A stretch of DNA of 64,000 nt from Scybalousia_A sp963540815 (GTDB taxonomy: Bacteria > Bacteroidota > Bacteroidia > Bacteroidales > P3). Below, in pieces: positions 8,921 through 17,252 of this stretch. Under the pieces are notes generated by a model. The model made no database searches. It was not told the origin of the DNA and saw nothing but the letters and a program-made list of their open reading frames with translations. The position numbers were made by a program, and so were the translations under genes. Every line of letters starts with the position of its first letter. Positions within the stretch are counted from its first letter, which is position 1. The DNA lies in the NCBI GenBank assembly GCA_963540815.1, contig CAUTQY010000007.1, positions 1 to 64,000 of the forward strand, read 5' to 3'.

Positions 8921-9361
8921 ATGATCGGAAAGAAAACTGTTTATGTAGGTATGAGTGCCGATATGATTCATCCCGGGCATTTGAATATAATCAGAGAGGC
9001 TAGCAAACTCGGGTATGTTATCGTAGGAGTATTGACGGACGAAGCTATAGCAAGTTATAAGCGTTTGCCATATCTAAATTACGAACAAAGAGCGGAGATT
9101 GTCGCCTCATTGAAAGGAGTTGACAGGGTTATTCCACAAACAACTCTTGATTACGTTCCGAATTTGGAAAATATAAAACCCGATTATGTTGTCCACGGAG
9201 ATGATTGGAAAGAAGGCGTTCAAAAACAGACAAGACTAAGAATAATTGACTGTCTATCTCAATGGGGAGGGGTAGTAATAGATATACCTTATACCTTATA
9301 CAAAAGGTATATCCTCTACCACTATGAACCAAAGACTGAAAGAGATTGGTACAACGCCTGA
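8921..9361 (+). CDS. Cytidylyltransferase half of a split PEP mutase didomain protein
   Basis: 146 aa. The HxGH nucleotidyltransferase motif (HPGH, residues 17-20) and VHGDDW show a cytidylyltransferase fold that activates a phosphonate with CTP. In related proteins this domain is fused to the N terminus of PEP mutase (about 430 aa). Here the frame is lost at a heptamer duplication (9287-9300). The last 20 or so residues, after DIPYT, are out-of-frame sequence that matches nothing expected of the family. The correct continuation (TKGISSTTMNQRL) is present in the frame of the next ORF, and removing one 7-bp unit joins both into a 438-aa protein. The domain itself looks intact, so a separate functional product is possible. 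Confidence 0.85.
   Translation: MIGKKTVYVGMSADMIHPGHLNIIREASKLGYVIVGVLTDEAIASYKRLPYLNYEQRAEIVASLKGVDRVIPQTTLDYVPNLENIKPDYVVHGDDWKEGVQKQTRLRIIDCLSQWGGVVIDIPYTLYKRYILYHYEPKTERDWYNA
9284..9301 (+). repeat. Heptanucleotide tandem duplication causing a frameshift
   Basis: The unit CCTTATA occurs twice in a row at 9287-9300, and the period-7 pattern extends over 9284-9301. With one unit the reading is D-I-P-Y-T-K-G-I-S-S, as expected of the fused family. With two units the frame shifts by one base. It could arise or revert by slipped-strand mispairing. Confidence 0.85.
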
Positions 9362-10244
9362 AATTCGTTTGAAAAGGCTACGCCGATTGATTGCAGCGAA
9401 AGACATTGTAAGAATATTGGAATCTCATAATGGTTTGACAGGCTTGATAATAGAGAATACATTTGTTGAAATCAATGGGATGAAAAAAGAGTTTGACGGC
9501 ATGTGGGCAAGCAGTCTAACGGACAGCACTTCAAAAGGTAAGCCCGATATTGAGGCAGTGGATTTAACAACAAGGCTACACGATTTAAACGATACTTTGG
9601 AAGTTACCACCAAGCCGGTTATTTTTGACGGAGATACCGGGGGAAAGATAGAACACTTTGTTTTCACGGTGAGAACGTTGGAGCGTTTGGGAATTTCGGC
9701 AGTGATAATAGAGGATAAAATAGGTTTGAAACAAAACTCTTTGTTTGGTACGGATGCCGTGCAAACACAGGATACGACAGAAGGATTTTCGGCAAAGATT
9801 AGAGCAGGCAAGAACGCACAGATAACGGACGACTTTATGATTATTGCACGTTGTGAAAGTCTTATTGCAGGTAAGCCTATGGAGGATGCCTTACAGCGTT
9901 GTTTTGCTTACGTTGTGGCAGGTGCTGACGGCATAATGATACATTCAAAGAGCAAGACGGGAGAAGATATTAAAGAGTTTTGCAAAGAGTTCAGACAAAA
10001 AGATATTTCTACTCCTATTGTTGTAGTGCCGACTACTTATAATCAAATAACGGAAAAAGAGTTAGCCTCTTGGGGAGTAAATGTTGTCATCTATGCCAAT
10101 CACTTGTTAAGGAGTGCTTATCCTGCAATGGTTAATTGTGCCAAATCTGTTTTAACAAATGAGCGTTCTTTGGAAGCCTCAAATGATTATTGTATGTCAA
10201 TTAAGGATATACTTTCTTTGATACCGGGAACTAAAAAACAATAA
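9324..10244 (+). CDS. aepX: Phosphoenolpyruvate mutase (split from its cytidylyltransferase half)
   Basis: Forms the C-P bond by rearranging phosphoenolpyruvate to 3-phosphonopyruvate. The catalytic TIM-barrel domain is complete, with FDGDTGGKIEHF, the EDKIGLKQNSLFG loop of the PEP mutase/isocitrate lyase superfamily, IIARCESLI and DGIMIHSK. The ATG at 9324 is an internal Met of the ancestral didomain protein. Its frame is open upstream to a TAG at 9279-9281 and overlaps the previous ORF by 38 bp. Translation could restart here, or the mutase could depend on reversal of the 7-bp duplication. It is followed after 6 nt by aepY. Confidence 0.93.
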   Translation: MNQRLKEIGTTPEIRLKRLRRLIAAKDIVRILESHNGLTGLIIENTFVEINGMKKEFDGMWASSLTDSTSKGKPDIEAVDLTTRLHDLNDTLEVTTKPVIFDGDTGGKIEHFVFTVRTLERLGISAVIIEDKIGLKQNSLFGTDAVQTQDTTEGFSAKIRAGKNAQITDDFMIIARCESLIAGKPMEDALQRCFAYVVAGADGIMIHSKSKTGEDIKEFCKEFRQKDISTPIVVVPTTYNQITEKELASWGVNVVIYANHLLRSAYPAMVNCAKSVLTNERSLEASNDYCMSIKDILSLIPGTKKQ

Positions 10245-10250
10245 AGGAAA

Positions 10251-11381
10251 ATGATTAGTCCGCAGTTTTTTATAGACACTCTCAAAGAAAAAGGTCTTAA
10301 TTTCTTCGCCGGAGTTCCTGATTCTTTATTAAAAAGTGTGTGTGCGTATATTCAAGATAATATTGACAAAAAACATAATATAATTACTGCCAACGAAGGT
10401 TGTGCTATTGGCTTGGCGGCAGGACATTATCTATCCACGGGCAAAATTCCGCTTGTGTATATGCAGAACTCCGGGCAAGGCAATGCCGTAAATCCTTTGG
10501 CATCCTTAACGGATAAAGAAGTTTATAATATTCCCATTTTATTATTGATAGGTTGGCGGGGAAAACCCGGCGTAAAAGATGAGCCACAACATAAAAAGCA
10601 AGGTAAGATAACTTTGTCTTTATTGGAGACTATGGGTATAGAATACGCAATTTTGAGTAAGGAAGAAAGTATCGCCGAGCAACAAATAAACATTGCTCTG
10701 GAATATATGAACAAAACAAAGCAAGAATACGCCCTTATTGTAGAAAAAGACACTTTTGAACCATATCAATTAGAAAAGGCGGAAGACAATAACAATTTTT
10801 CCTTAACAAGAGAAGAGGCTATTCAACAAGTAGCGGATAGTTTTGACGAAAAAGATGTTGTTGTCTCCACAACGGGAATGATTTCAAGAGAACTGTTTGA
10901 ATATCGCACTCAAAAGGGTTTATCACATGAAAGAGATTTCCTTACTGTCGGTTCTATGGGACATGCATCCTCGATTGCTTTGGGTATTGCCTTAGAAAAA
11001 ACGGATAGAAAGATTTATTGCTTTGACGGAGACGGTGCTTTGATAATGCACATGGGTTCGTTGGCAGTGATAGGTTCGTTAAAACCAAATAATTACGTAC
11101 ATGTTTTGTTCAATAACGGGGCGCACGATTCGGTAGGCGGACAACCTACAGTTGCTTTGAAAGCAGATTTGCCGTCTGTTGCCAAATCTCTTGGTTATAA
11201 AACTGTTTTGAGTGTGGATAACAAAGAGGATTTAACAACAGCCCTGAAAGATATTAAAGACTTGCAAGGACCGATATTTTTACAGATATGCGTAAAGAAA
11301 GGTAACCGCAAAGATTTGGGCAGACCGACTACATCACCTATTGAGAACAAAGAGGTATTCATTAAATTCTTACAAAAATAA
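10251..11381 (+). CDS. aepY: Phosphonopyruvate decarboxylase
   Basis: Thiamine-diphosphate enzyme that decarboxylates phosphonopyruvate to phosphonoacetaldehyde and so pulls the unfavourable PEP mutase reaction forward. 376 aa, the family's usual length. The conserved Glu lies in TANEGCAIG (about residue 49). The TPP/Mg motif begins at FDGDGALIMHMG near 258-269 and ends with the double Asn in VLFNNGAHDS. It starts 6 nt after aepX and ends 2 nt before the alcohol dehydrogenase gene, so the three are one unit. Confidence 0.95.
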   Translation: MISPQFFIDTLKEKGLNFFAGVPDSLLKSVCAYIQDNIDKKHNIITANEGCAIGLAAGHYLSTGKIPLVYMQNSGQGNAVNPLASLTDKEVYNIPILLLIGWRGKPGVKDEPQHKKQGKITLSLLETMGIEYAILSKEESIAEQQINIALEYMNKTKQEYALIVEKDTFEPYQLEKAEDNNNFSLTREEAIQQVADSFDEKDVVVSTTGMISRELFEYRTQKGLSHERDFLTVGSMGHASSIALGIALEKTDRKIYCFDGDGALIMHMGSLAVIGSLKPNNYVHVLFNNGAHDSVGGQPTVALKADLPSVAKSLGYKTVLSVDNKEDLTTALKDIKDLQGPIFLQICVKKGNRKDLGRPTTSPIENKEVFIKFLQK

Positions 11382-11383
11382 GT

Positions 11384-12541
11384 ATGTTGCAACAAATCTT
11401 TTTCGGCAAAGAGGCTATTGCTTTCTTAAAAGCAGAGATAGATAAAATTAAACCGTCAGATATTTTAATTGTTGCCGGTGAACATTCTTATAATCTGTGT
11501 GGAGCGAAGGCAATAATGGGAGAGCAGTTATCACAATACGGATTAAATTTCTTTACGGACTTTGAAACCAATCCCAAATGGGAAGATGTTGTTAAAGGGG
11601 TAAGGATTATTGAGAATATAAAACCGCAAGTAATTATTGCCGTTGGGGGCGGAAGTGCAATAGATATGGCAAAATTGATACGTTTCTTTTATTCTTATCA
11701 GGGAGAGCCGACAGACAAAGAATTTATAAAACAAAAGGAATTAATTCCCTTGTTTGGTTTGCCTACAACTGCAGGTACGGGAAGCGAGGCAACACGTTTT
11801 GCGGTCTGTTATGTAGATAAAGTAAAGTATTCCGTTGAACACGAGGACATTTTGCCTGATTATGCTTTGATATACCCTCCCTTCACTTACAATAATCCCA
11901 AATACCTTACTGCTTGCACTGTCTTTGATGCATTTAGTCAGAGTGTTGAAAGTTTTTGGAGTGTCAATGCAACAAAAGAATCGGAAAAATATTCAAAGGA
12001 AGCAATAAATTTGTTGTGGAAGAATATGATAACGGTCGTTAATCAACCGACAGAAAAGATAAGGGACGAAGTTGCACAAGGCTCTTGTTTGTCCGGCAAG
12101 GCTATAAATATAGCAAAAACCACTGCACCGCACGCTTTTTCCTATCAATTTACTTCCAAATTGGGTTATCCTCACGGACACGCTGTGGCTTTGACTTTTC
12201 CTTTCTTTTTTGATTTAAATCTCAATGCCCGACAAGACCAACTAAGAGACAATATTGATAAAGAAAGATACAAAGAGAAAATAAACACTTTGAGAACACT
12301 GCTTAATATTGAGAAAGGCAAAGAAAAACAAACAATGCTAAACTTAATAAAAGCAATGGGTTTACAATATGTTAAGAATAAGGAAAACATAACTAACATA
12401 GAGGAGATGTTGTTTAATGTAAACTTTCAGCGTTTGAACAACAACCCTGTAATAATAGACAAACAAATAACTTCCTCCCTGGCGGAATATCTAAAATCCT
12501 TGCAATGGAAACATAAAAAACGGATACTTGTTGATGGATAA
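11384..12541 (+). CDS. Iron-type alcohol dehydrogenase, probable phosphonoacetaldehyde reductase
   Basis: Group III (Fe-dependent) alcohol dehydrogenase fold, 385 aa. It has the NAD(P) motif VGGGSAIDMAK near residues 87-97, PTTAGTGSEAT, and metal-ligand blocks DAFSQSVES (near 183) and TAPHAFSYQF/GYPHGHAVALT (near 249-268). The second usual ligand His is Gln in DAFSQ. Position directly after aepX-aepY strongly suggests reduction of phosphonoacetaldehyde to 2-hydroxyethylphosphonate, replacing the transaminase step that would give aminoethylphosphonate. The specific substrate is inferred from context. The stop codon overlaps the start of the next gene. Confidence 0.88.
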   Translation: MLQQIFFGKEAIAFLKAEIDKIKPSDILIVAGEHSYNLCGAKAIMGEQLSQYGLNFFTDFETNPKWEDVVKGVRIIENIKPQVIIAVGGGSAIDMAKLIRFFYSYQGEPTDKEFIKQKELIPLFGLPTTAGTGSEATRFAVCYVDKVKYSVEHEDILPDYALIYPPFTYNNPKYLTACTVFDAFSQSVESFWSVNATKESEKYSKEAINLLWKNMITVVNQPTEKIRDEVAQGSCLSGKAINIAKTTAPHAFSYQFTSKLGYPHGHAVALTFPFFFDLNLNARQDQLRDNIDKERYKEKINTLRTLLNIEKGKEKQTMLNLIKAMGLQYVKNKENITNIEEMLFNVNFQRLNNNPVIIDKQITSSLAEYLKSLQWKHKKRILVDG

Positions 12542-14045
12542 CAATCGAACCAATACTCAAAAAGTTATAAAGGGAATATCTTCTCAAACAATAGTTACTG
12601 TTGTTCTTGGGATTGTCGGAGTCTTGTCATTTTCAATAATGTCAAGATTGCTTTCGCAACAAGATTTCGGTTATTATGCTTCTATTGTTGCCATATCTAC
12701 CGTTTTTTCCGCTTTTGCCGAAAGTGGAATAGGTTCCGCCCTTATACAGAAAAAGGAATTAAACAGTGCTTATATCAACGATGCCTTTACATTAAGTTTG
12801 TTTTTCGGTCTTTTTGCTTCTATGCTTTTGTTTTCTTTGTCCGGAATATTAGCGGAGTATATTGCGGATAAAAGCATGAAAGTTCCCTTAATGATATTTT
12901 CAAGTACTTTGTTTTGTAATTGTGTAACTTCCATAAACACAAGTTTAATGCAAAGAAGATTGCAATTTTTCCGTATAGGACTAATACAACTTATATCTTT
13001 GGTAGTCACTACTATTGTCGCTGTAATATTAGCGTTGAAAGGTTTTGGATACTACGCAATATTAACAAAAGCGGTTCTATCATCCTTTTTGACGCTTATA
13101 ATTTCATATTTTGCTGTAAATGTAAAGTACAGATTGTCCTTTAATCTGTCTCAATATAAGAAAATATTCGGTTTTAGTGGTTGGTTGATGGCAAGTGCTT
13201 TTTTTAGGTTATTATCCAGTCAAATGGATAGATTGTTAATGACAAGACTATTTTCAATAAAAGCTCTTGGTTTATACACGAGGCCCAAAGAATTTATAAG
13301 TTCTTTTACTTATCCTTTATTTGATATTTTTGACAAGGCGATGTTTCCCGTCTTATCTTCCATTCAAGATGAAAAACAGAAATTACAACATTCTTTTTAC
13401 TATGCTTTATATTTTATGAATATAGTCGGCCTGTTGGCAACGTTCTTTTTATTGTTTAACAGCGAACTAATCATAAGAATATTTTTGGGAGAAAAATGGT
13501 TGAACGTTAATATATTGTTTCTTGTAATATCTATTCTTCCAATAGAGTATGTCAATGGAAAAATAGGAGATATATTTTTGCGTTCCTTAGCCTTAACGAG
13601 ACAGCAATTTAATCTTAGAGTTTTACAAGCAATAGCAAGTGTTATATTTATCATAATCGGTGCAAGATGGGGGCTTGTTTCTTTGGCAATATCTTCCATA
13701 TTGGCATATATGTTATTAACAATGACTAAGATATTTTATTTATCCGTCAAAATAGATGTCCCTATTAGCAAAACTATAATAATTATTGCCAAATCTTTTA
13801 AAGTCAGTCTCTTCATTGTTCCAATTCTAGTAGTTTGTTTTTTGTTTATTCCGAATGATATTGCAGGGAATCTAATAAAGTTAGGTGTTTTTGTATTATC
13901 TATAGTACTCATATTTATCGTTTTCCCATCCTCAGTTGGAAAGGTGTATAAACAAGAAGCGTATAATAAGATAATGGGTTATATTAAACATAAAATTTTT
14001 AAAACTTTTCTTATGGCAATTGAAAAAAAATACAAAAATAGATAG
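12534..14045 (+). CDS. Wzx-like oligosaccharide flippase
   Basis: About 503-aa integral membrane protein of the MOP/PST polysaccharide flippase family, with roughly 12-14 hydrophobic segments and the usual N-terminal pattern (GISSQTIVTVVLGIVGVLSF, then RLLSQQDFGYYA). It would move lipid-linked repeat units to the periplasmic face of the inner membrane. I chose the ATG at 12534, which overlaps the dehydrogenase stop by 8 bp, rather than the in-frame TTG codons at 12528/12531. A second, independent flippase gene lies at 22.4 kb, so this locus may serve two glycans or carry a redundant copy. Confidence 0.9.
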   Translation: MDNNRTNTQKVIKGISSQTIVTVVLGIVGVLSFSIMSRLLSQQDFGYYASIVAISTVFSAFAESGIGSALIQKKELNSAYINDAFTLSLFFGLFASMLLFSLSGILAEYIADKSMKVPLMIFSSTLFCNCVTSINTSLMQRRLQFFRIGLIQLISLVVTTIVAVILALKGFGYYAILTKAVLSSFLTLIISYFAVNVKYRLSFNLSQYKKIFGFSGWLMASAFFRLLSSQMDRLLMTRLFSIKALGLYTRPKEFISSFTYPLFDIFDKAMFPVLSSIQDEKQKLQHSFYYALYFMNIVGLLATFFLLFNSELIIRIFLGEKWLNVNILFLVISILPIEYVNGKIGDIFLRSLALTRQQFNLRVLQAIASVIFIIIGARWGLVSLAISSILAYMLLTMTKIFYLSVKIDVPISKTIIIIAKSFKVSLFIVPILVVCFLFIPNDIAGNLIKLGVFVLSIVLIFIVFPSSVGKVYKQEAYNKIMGYIKHKIFKTFLMAIEKKYKNR

Positions 14046-14092
14046 AAATTCATTGCAAAAACTTATTAAGTTAAATAATAAAATAAATAATC

Positions 14093-14809
14093 ATGGATAT
14101 TTTTTCAGTAATTGGAAACATACTACCGGTAAAAGTAAAAAGCCGTATTAAGAAAATATTTAAAAAGGCATACGCAAAACGAAAAGAAAAGCTTATAGAC
14201 AAACGTAGAAAACATTATCATCAATATGCTTTGGAGGCTCTGACGAAGTTTGACGAGTGTATGAGAAAGAACGGTTTTAAATACACTTTGGCTTATGGTA
14301 CATTACTTGGCGCTATAAGAGAACACGGATTTATAAAACATGATTTGGATATGGATACATGGATGTTTATAGAAGATGACAACGAGAATATTGTACCTGA
14401 GTTGAAGAAGTACGGTTTTAATCTTTTGTATCACTATTCCGTGGATAACGATAAATACGGCAAGGAATATACTTTTGATTATAAAGGCTGTCATGTTGAT
14501 ATTTTCTTTATCTATCCTCCTGTGGATAAATTACCGTATTGTACCGATTATGTTTGGTCGGAAGGAATGAGAAAACATGAAAGGCTACCTCGCAGATTGG
14601 AGTTGCCTATTTCAAAAGAAATAAGACTTGAGATGTTCGAAGACTTGATGTTGCCCATACCTGCTAATGCCGAACAATTATGTGAGTTTAGGTACGGGAA
14701 AGATTATATGACTCCAAATCCCCAATGGGATTGTATTGAAGAGGCTAAAGACGTGGTAGATTGGCCTGAAATGATTTCCAAAACAACACATACGGAATAT
14801 TCCATATAA
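14093..14809 (+). CDS. LicD-family phosphotransferase
   Basis: 238-aa cytosolic protein with the LicD core: LAYGTLLGAIREHGFIKHDLDMD, here given as YGTLLGAIREHG followed by the Asp motif DLDMD, near residues 65-85. It carries a basic N-terminal region. LicD enzymes use a CDP- or CMP-activated head group to decorate glycans, classically with phosphocholine. No choline or ethanolamine activation genes are present, and the phosphonate module lies two genes upstream. The likely donor is therefore a CMP-phosphonate such as CMP-2-hydroxyethylphosphonate; this is inference from context. Confidence 0.88.
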   Translation: MDIFSVIGNILPVKVKSRIKKIFKKAYAKRKEKLIDKRRKHYHQYALEALTKFDECMRKNGFKYTLAYGTLLGAIREHGFIKHDLDMDTWMFIEDDNENIVPELKKYGFNLLYHYSVDNDKYGKEYTFDYKGCHVDIFFIYPPVDKLPYCTDYVWSEGMRKHERLPRRLELPISKEIRLEMFEDLMLPIPANAEQLCEFRYGKDYMTPNPQWDCIEEAKDVVDWPEMISKTTHTEYSI

Positions 14810-14872
14810 GTTTAATAAGGTAAAAAACATATTTACTTGGACTTATCTTGAATCTATAATTATTTAAGACAA

Positions 14873-15979
14873 ATGAATACCACAAACAAAGAAAGTTTGC
14901 TCATTGTTGCAGTTAATATTCATATTGTGGGAGGCGCAGAGAGAGTTGCATGCAACATGGCAAATCATTACTGCAATAAGGGTTGGAGAATAGGAATATT
15001 ATCATTTAATACCAAACAGGACAGTGTCATATTCAATTTATCCGATCAGGTGATGCGACATTATTTAAATGTAACCACTTCAAACAAATTGCTTCAAAAA
15101 GTGCAAGTGTTTTTTCGCTTGAAAAATTTTTTAAAAAAGAATAGATACACTTATGTTATGGGCATCGGTTCTTTCTCCAGCACGATGTTGGGCTTTTGTG
15201 CAAAAGAAAAAAACGGAGCATACTTTATAGGAACAGAACATTCGCATTATTACAATGCACCAAAAATATGGAATTATTTAAGAAAATATTCCTACTCAAA
15301 ATTGGAAGCCATTACGGTTTTGACAAATAACGATTATCCGATACTAAAAGAAATAAACAAGAATACTTTCGTTATACCGAACGCTCTTATACAAATGCCG
15401 GAAATATACACAACAAATAAAGAACATAGATTTTTGGCAATAGGAAGAATAGATGGTGGAAAACAGTTTTCCCAAATGATAGAAGTGTTCAATGAGTTTG
15501 TTAAAAAGAATGACGATTGGACTTTGTCCGTAGTTGGAGATGGTGTTTTGAGAGAGGCATTGGAGGAACAAGTAAAAAGATGCGGATTGGAGAAAAAAGT
15601 GGAAATAAAGCATTTTACCAATGAAGTTGAAAAGGAATATTTATCGTCCTCCGTGCTTTTGTCCACATCAAAATTTGAAGGTTTGCCAATGACAATGATA
15701 GAAGCTCAATCATATGGTTTGCCTATTATTTCCTATGATTGCAAAACAGGTCCTGCGGATATAATTATTGACTCTCAAAACGGTTTTCTTATAAAAACAA
15801 ATGACGCTCAGACGATGTTGAAAAAGATGTTGTTACTTGCCGATAATGAAGACTTACGTTTAAGAATGAGCGAGAACGCAATAAAAGATTCTTATCGTTT
15901 TTCTCCTGAGGCTATTTATAAAAAATGGGATACGCTGTTTGGTTTGTTAAAAAATAATAAAACATCATTTGACAGATAA
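14873..15979 (+). CDS. Glycosyltransferase family 4
   Basis: 368-aa GT-B glycosyltransferase acting at the cytosolic face on the lipid-linked repeat unit. The N-terminal glycine-rich acceptor-side loop is GGAERVACNMA (about residues 22-32). The C-terminal donor-binding domain has FLAIGRIDGGKQF and the E-x7-E motif EGLPMTMIEAQSYGLPI. Sugar specificity cannot be read from the sequence. The gene lies between licD and the polymerase gene with a 6-nt gap downstream, consistent with one operon. Confidence 0.9.
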   Translation: MNTTNKESLLIVAVNIHIVGGAERVACNMANHYCNKGWRIGILSFNTKQDSVIFNLSDQVMRHYLNVTTSNKLLQKVQVFFRLKNFLKKNRYTYVMGIGSFSSTMLGFCAKEKNGAYFIGTEHSHYYNAPKIWNYLRKYSYSKLEAITVLTNNDYPILKEINKNTFVIPNALIQMPEIYTTNKEHRFLAIGRIDGGKQFSQMIEVFNEFVKKNDDWTLSVVGDGVLREALEEQVKRCGLEKKVEIKHFTNEVEKEYLSSSVLLSTSKFEGLPMTMIEAQSYGLPIISYDCKTGPADIIIDSQNGFLIKTNDAQTMLKKMLLLADNEDLRLRMSENAIKDSYRFSPEAIYKKWDTLFGLLKNNKTSFDR

Positions 15980-15985
15980 AATCGT

Positions 15986-17245
15986 ATGATAGCAATACAA
16001 GGTATTAGAAAAAAAAATGTTTCAATTTTTATTGCCGTAACCTTATTCCTATTGTTCCCAGTAGCAAGCTTGCCTTTTATATTGTATGGCATATATAATA
16101 GGGAGAAAGTCGCTTATGTGTTATTTTGTCTGTTTATGGGACTTATAGGTTTTTTGTATTCGCCATTCGGAGATTTGTATCGTTACCATTTAATGTTTGA
16201 ATCCATAAAACACATGAGTCTGGTTGGAATATTCAATAAATATAATGCACAAGAGACTGCGGATTATGTATTGCCGCTCATAACTTGGTGTGTAGGACAA
16301 TTCGGATTACCTGTGGATTGGGTTAGGTTTTTGTTTAATGCTTTGGGGTTTGGTATAGTCTGCTCTATGCATAACACTCTATGCTCTTATAATACTTACA
16401 ACAATAGAACTAATAATTTCTTTTGTTTTCTTTCTCTATGGTTTGTTACCGGTGCTGTATACATGTTATACCGTTGGGGGTTTGCGGTAAATTTATTTGT
16501 ATGGGCCGTTTGCATAATAGAGATAAAACACAAAAAAACAGGGTGGTTTGTTATCGCTCTCGCCGGTCTTTGTCACTCGGCATTGTGGTTTATCATCATT
16601 ATCTATTTGATTTACAGAATAAGAAAATATGTTTTTTCAAAAACGGTTTTAATCGTATTTTTTATAATTACTCTATTTGCCTCGATGTCTTTCGTTGCAC
16701 AATTGTTCGAAAATTTTGATATTTTGGGTATTTATGATAGATTTATTATATATGTTTCGGAAGGTGCCTATTGGAATAGCGGATATTTGAACGACCGCTC
16801 GGATAGAAAAATTATTTACGATAACATAAGTAATATCCCTATATATATAGCTTGGATACTTATTATTTTAGACGGCAAAAAATCTCAACCAATCAAATGG
16901 GTAATACATATGATGTGTTTTGTGCTTGTGATTATTGCGGGTTTTCCCAATTTAACATTGAGAATTACGGCAATATTTTCCAAGTTATTTGTAGTATACT
17001 TCTTTTATAATACGTTATTCATTAATTTTTATAGTAAAAAAAGAGCAGTATTTACTTTGATTTTGGCTATTTCTTTCATGTCAAATATATATGGCACACA
17101 AAAGAGAAGTTTTATTTGGGGTAATACTGGTAAGATATTTTATTCGTCTCTATATCAAATAGTTTCTTCTCCTTACGGAGATAGTTGGATGTTCGAGAAT
17201 ATTAATAACATAGGCGATTGGCAAAAAACGTTGAATAATAATTAA
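15986..17245 (+). CDS. EpsG-like membrane protein, probable O-unit polymerase
   Basis: 419 aa with about ten hydrophobic membrane segments, a charged periplasmic-type loop near residues 245-275 (YVSEGAYWNSGYLNDRSDRK), and an early FGDLYRYHLMFE region typical of EpsG/Wzy-like proteins. It fills the polymerase role missing elsewhere in the locus. Polymerases of this kind are very divergent, so the assignment rests on topology, the YR motif and position between glycosyltransferase genes. Confidence 0.75.
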   Translation: MIAIQGIRKKNVSIFIAVTLFLLFPVASLPFILYGIYNREKVAYVLFCLFMGLIGFLYSPFGDLYRYHLMFESIKHMSLVGIFNKYNAQETADYVLPLITWCVGQFGLPVDWVRFLFNALGFGIVCSMHNTLCSYNTYNNRTNNFFCFLSLWFVTGAVYMLYRWGFAVNLFVWAVCIIEIKHKKTGWFVIALAGLCHSALWFIIIIYLIYRIRKYVFSKTVLIVFFIITLFASMSFVAQLFENFDILGIYDRFIIYVSEGAYWNSGYLNDRSDRKIIYDNISNIPIYIAWILIILDGKKSQPIKWVIHMMCFVLVIIAGFPNLTLRITAIFSKLFVVYFFYNTLFINFYSKKRAVFTLILAISFMSNIYGTQKRSFIWGNTGKIFYSSLYQIVSSPYGDSWMFENINNIGDWQKTLNNN

Positions 17246-17252
17246 ATTTATT

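Noticed and set aside
11384..12541. Butanol/propanediol-type dehydrogenase unrelated to phosphonates
   Set aside because: It lies 2 nt after aepY and overlaps the flippase gene, inside one operon with aepX-aepY, which makes a phosphonate role much more likely.
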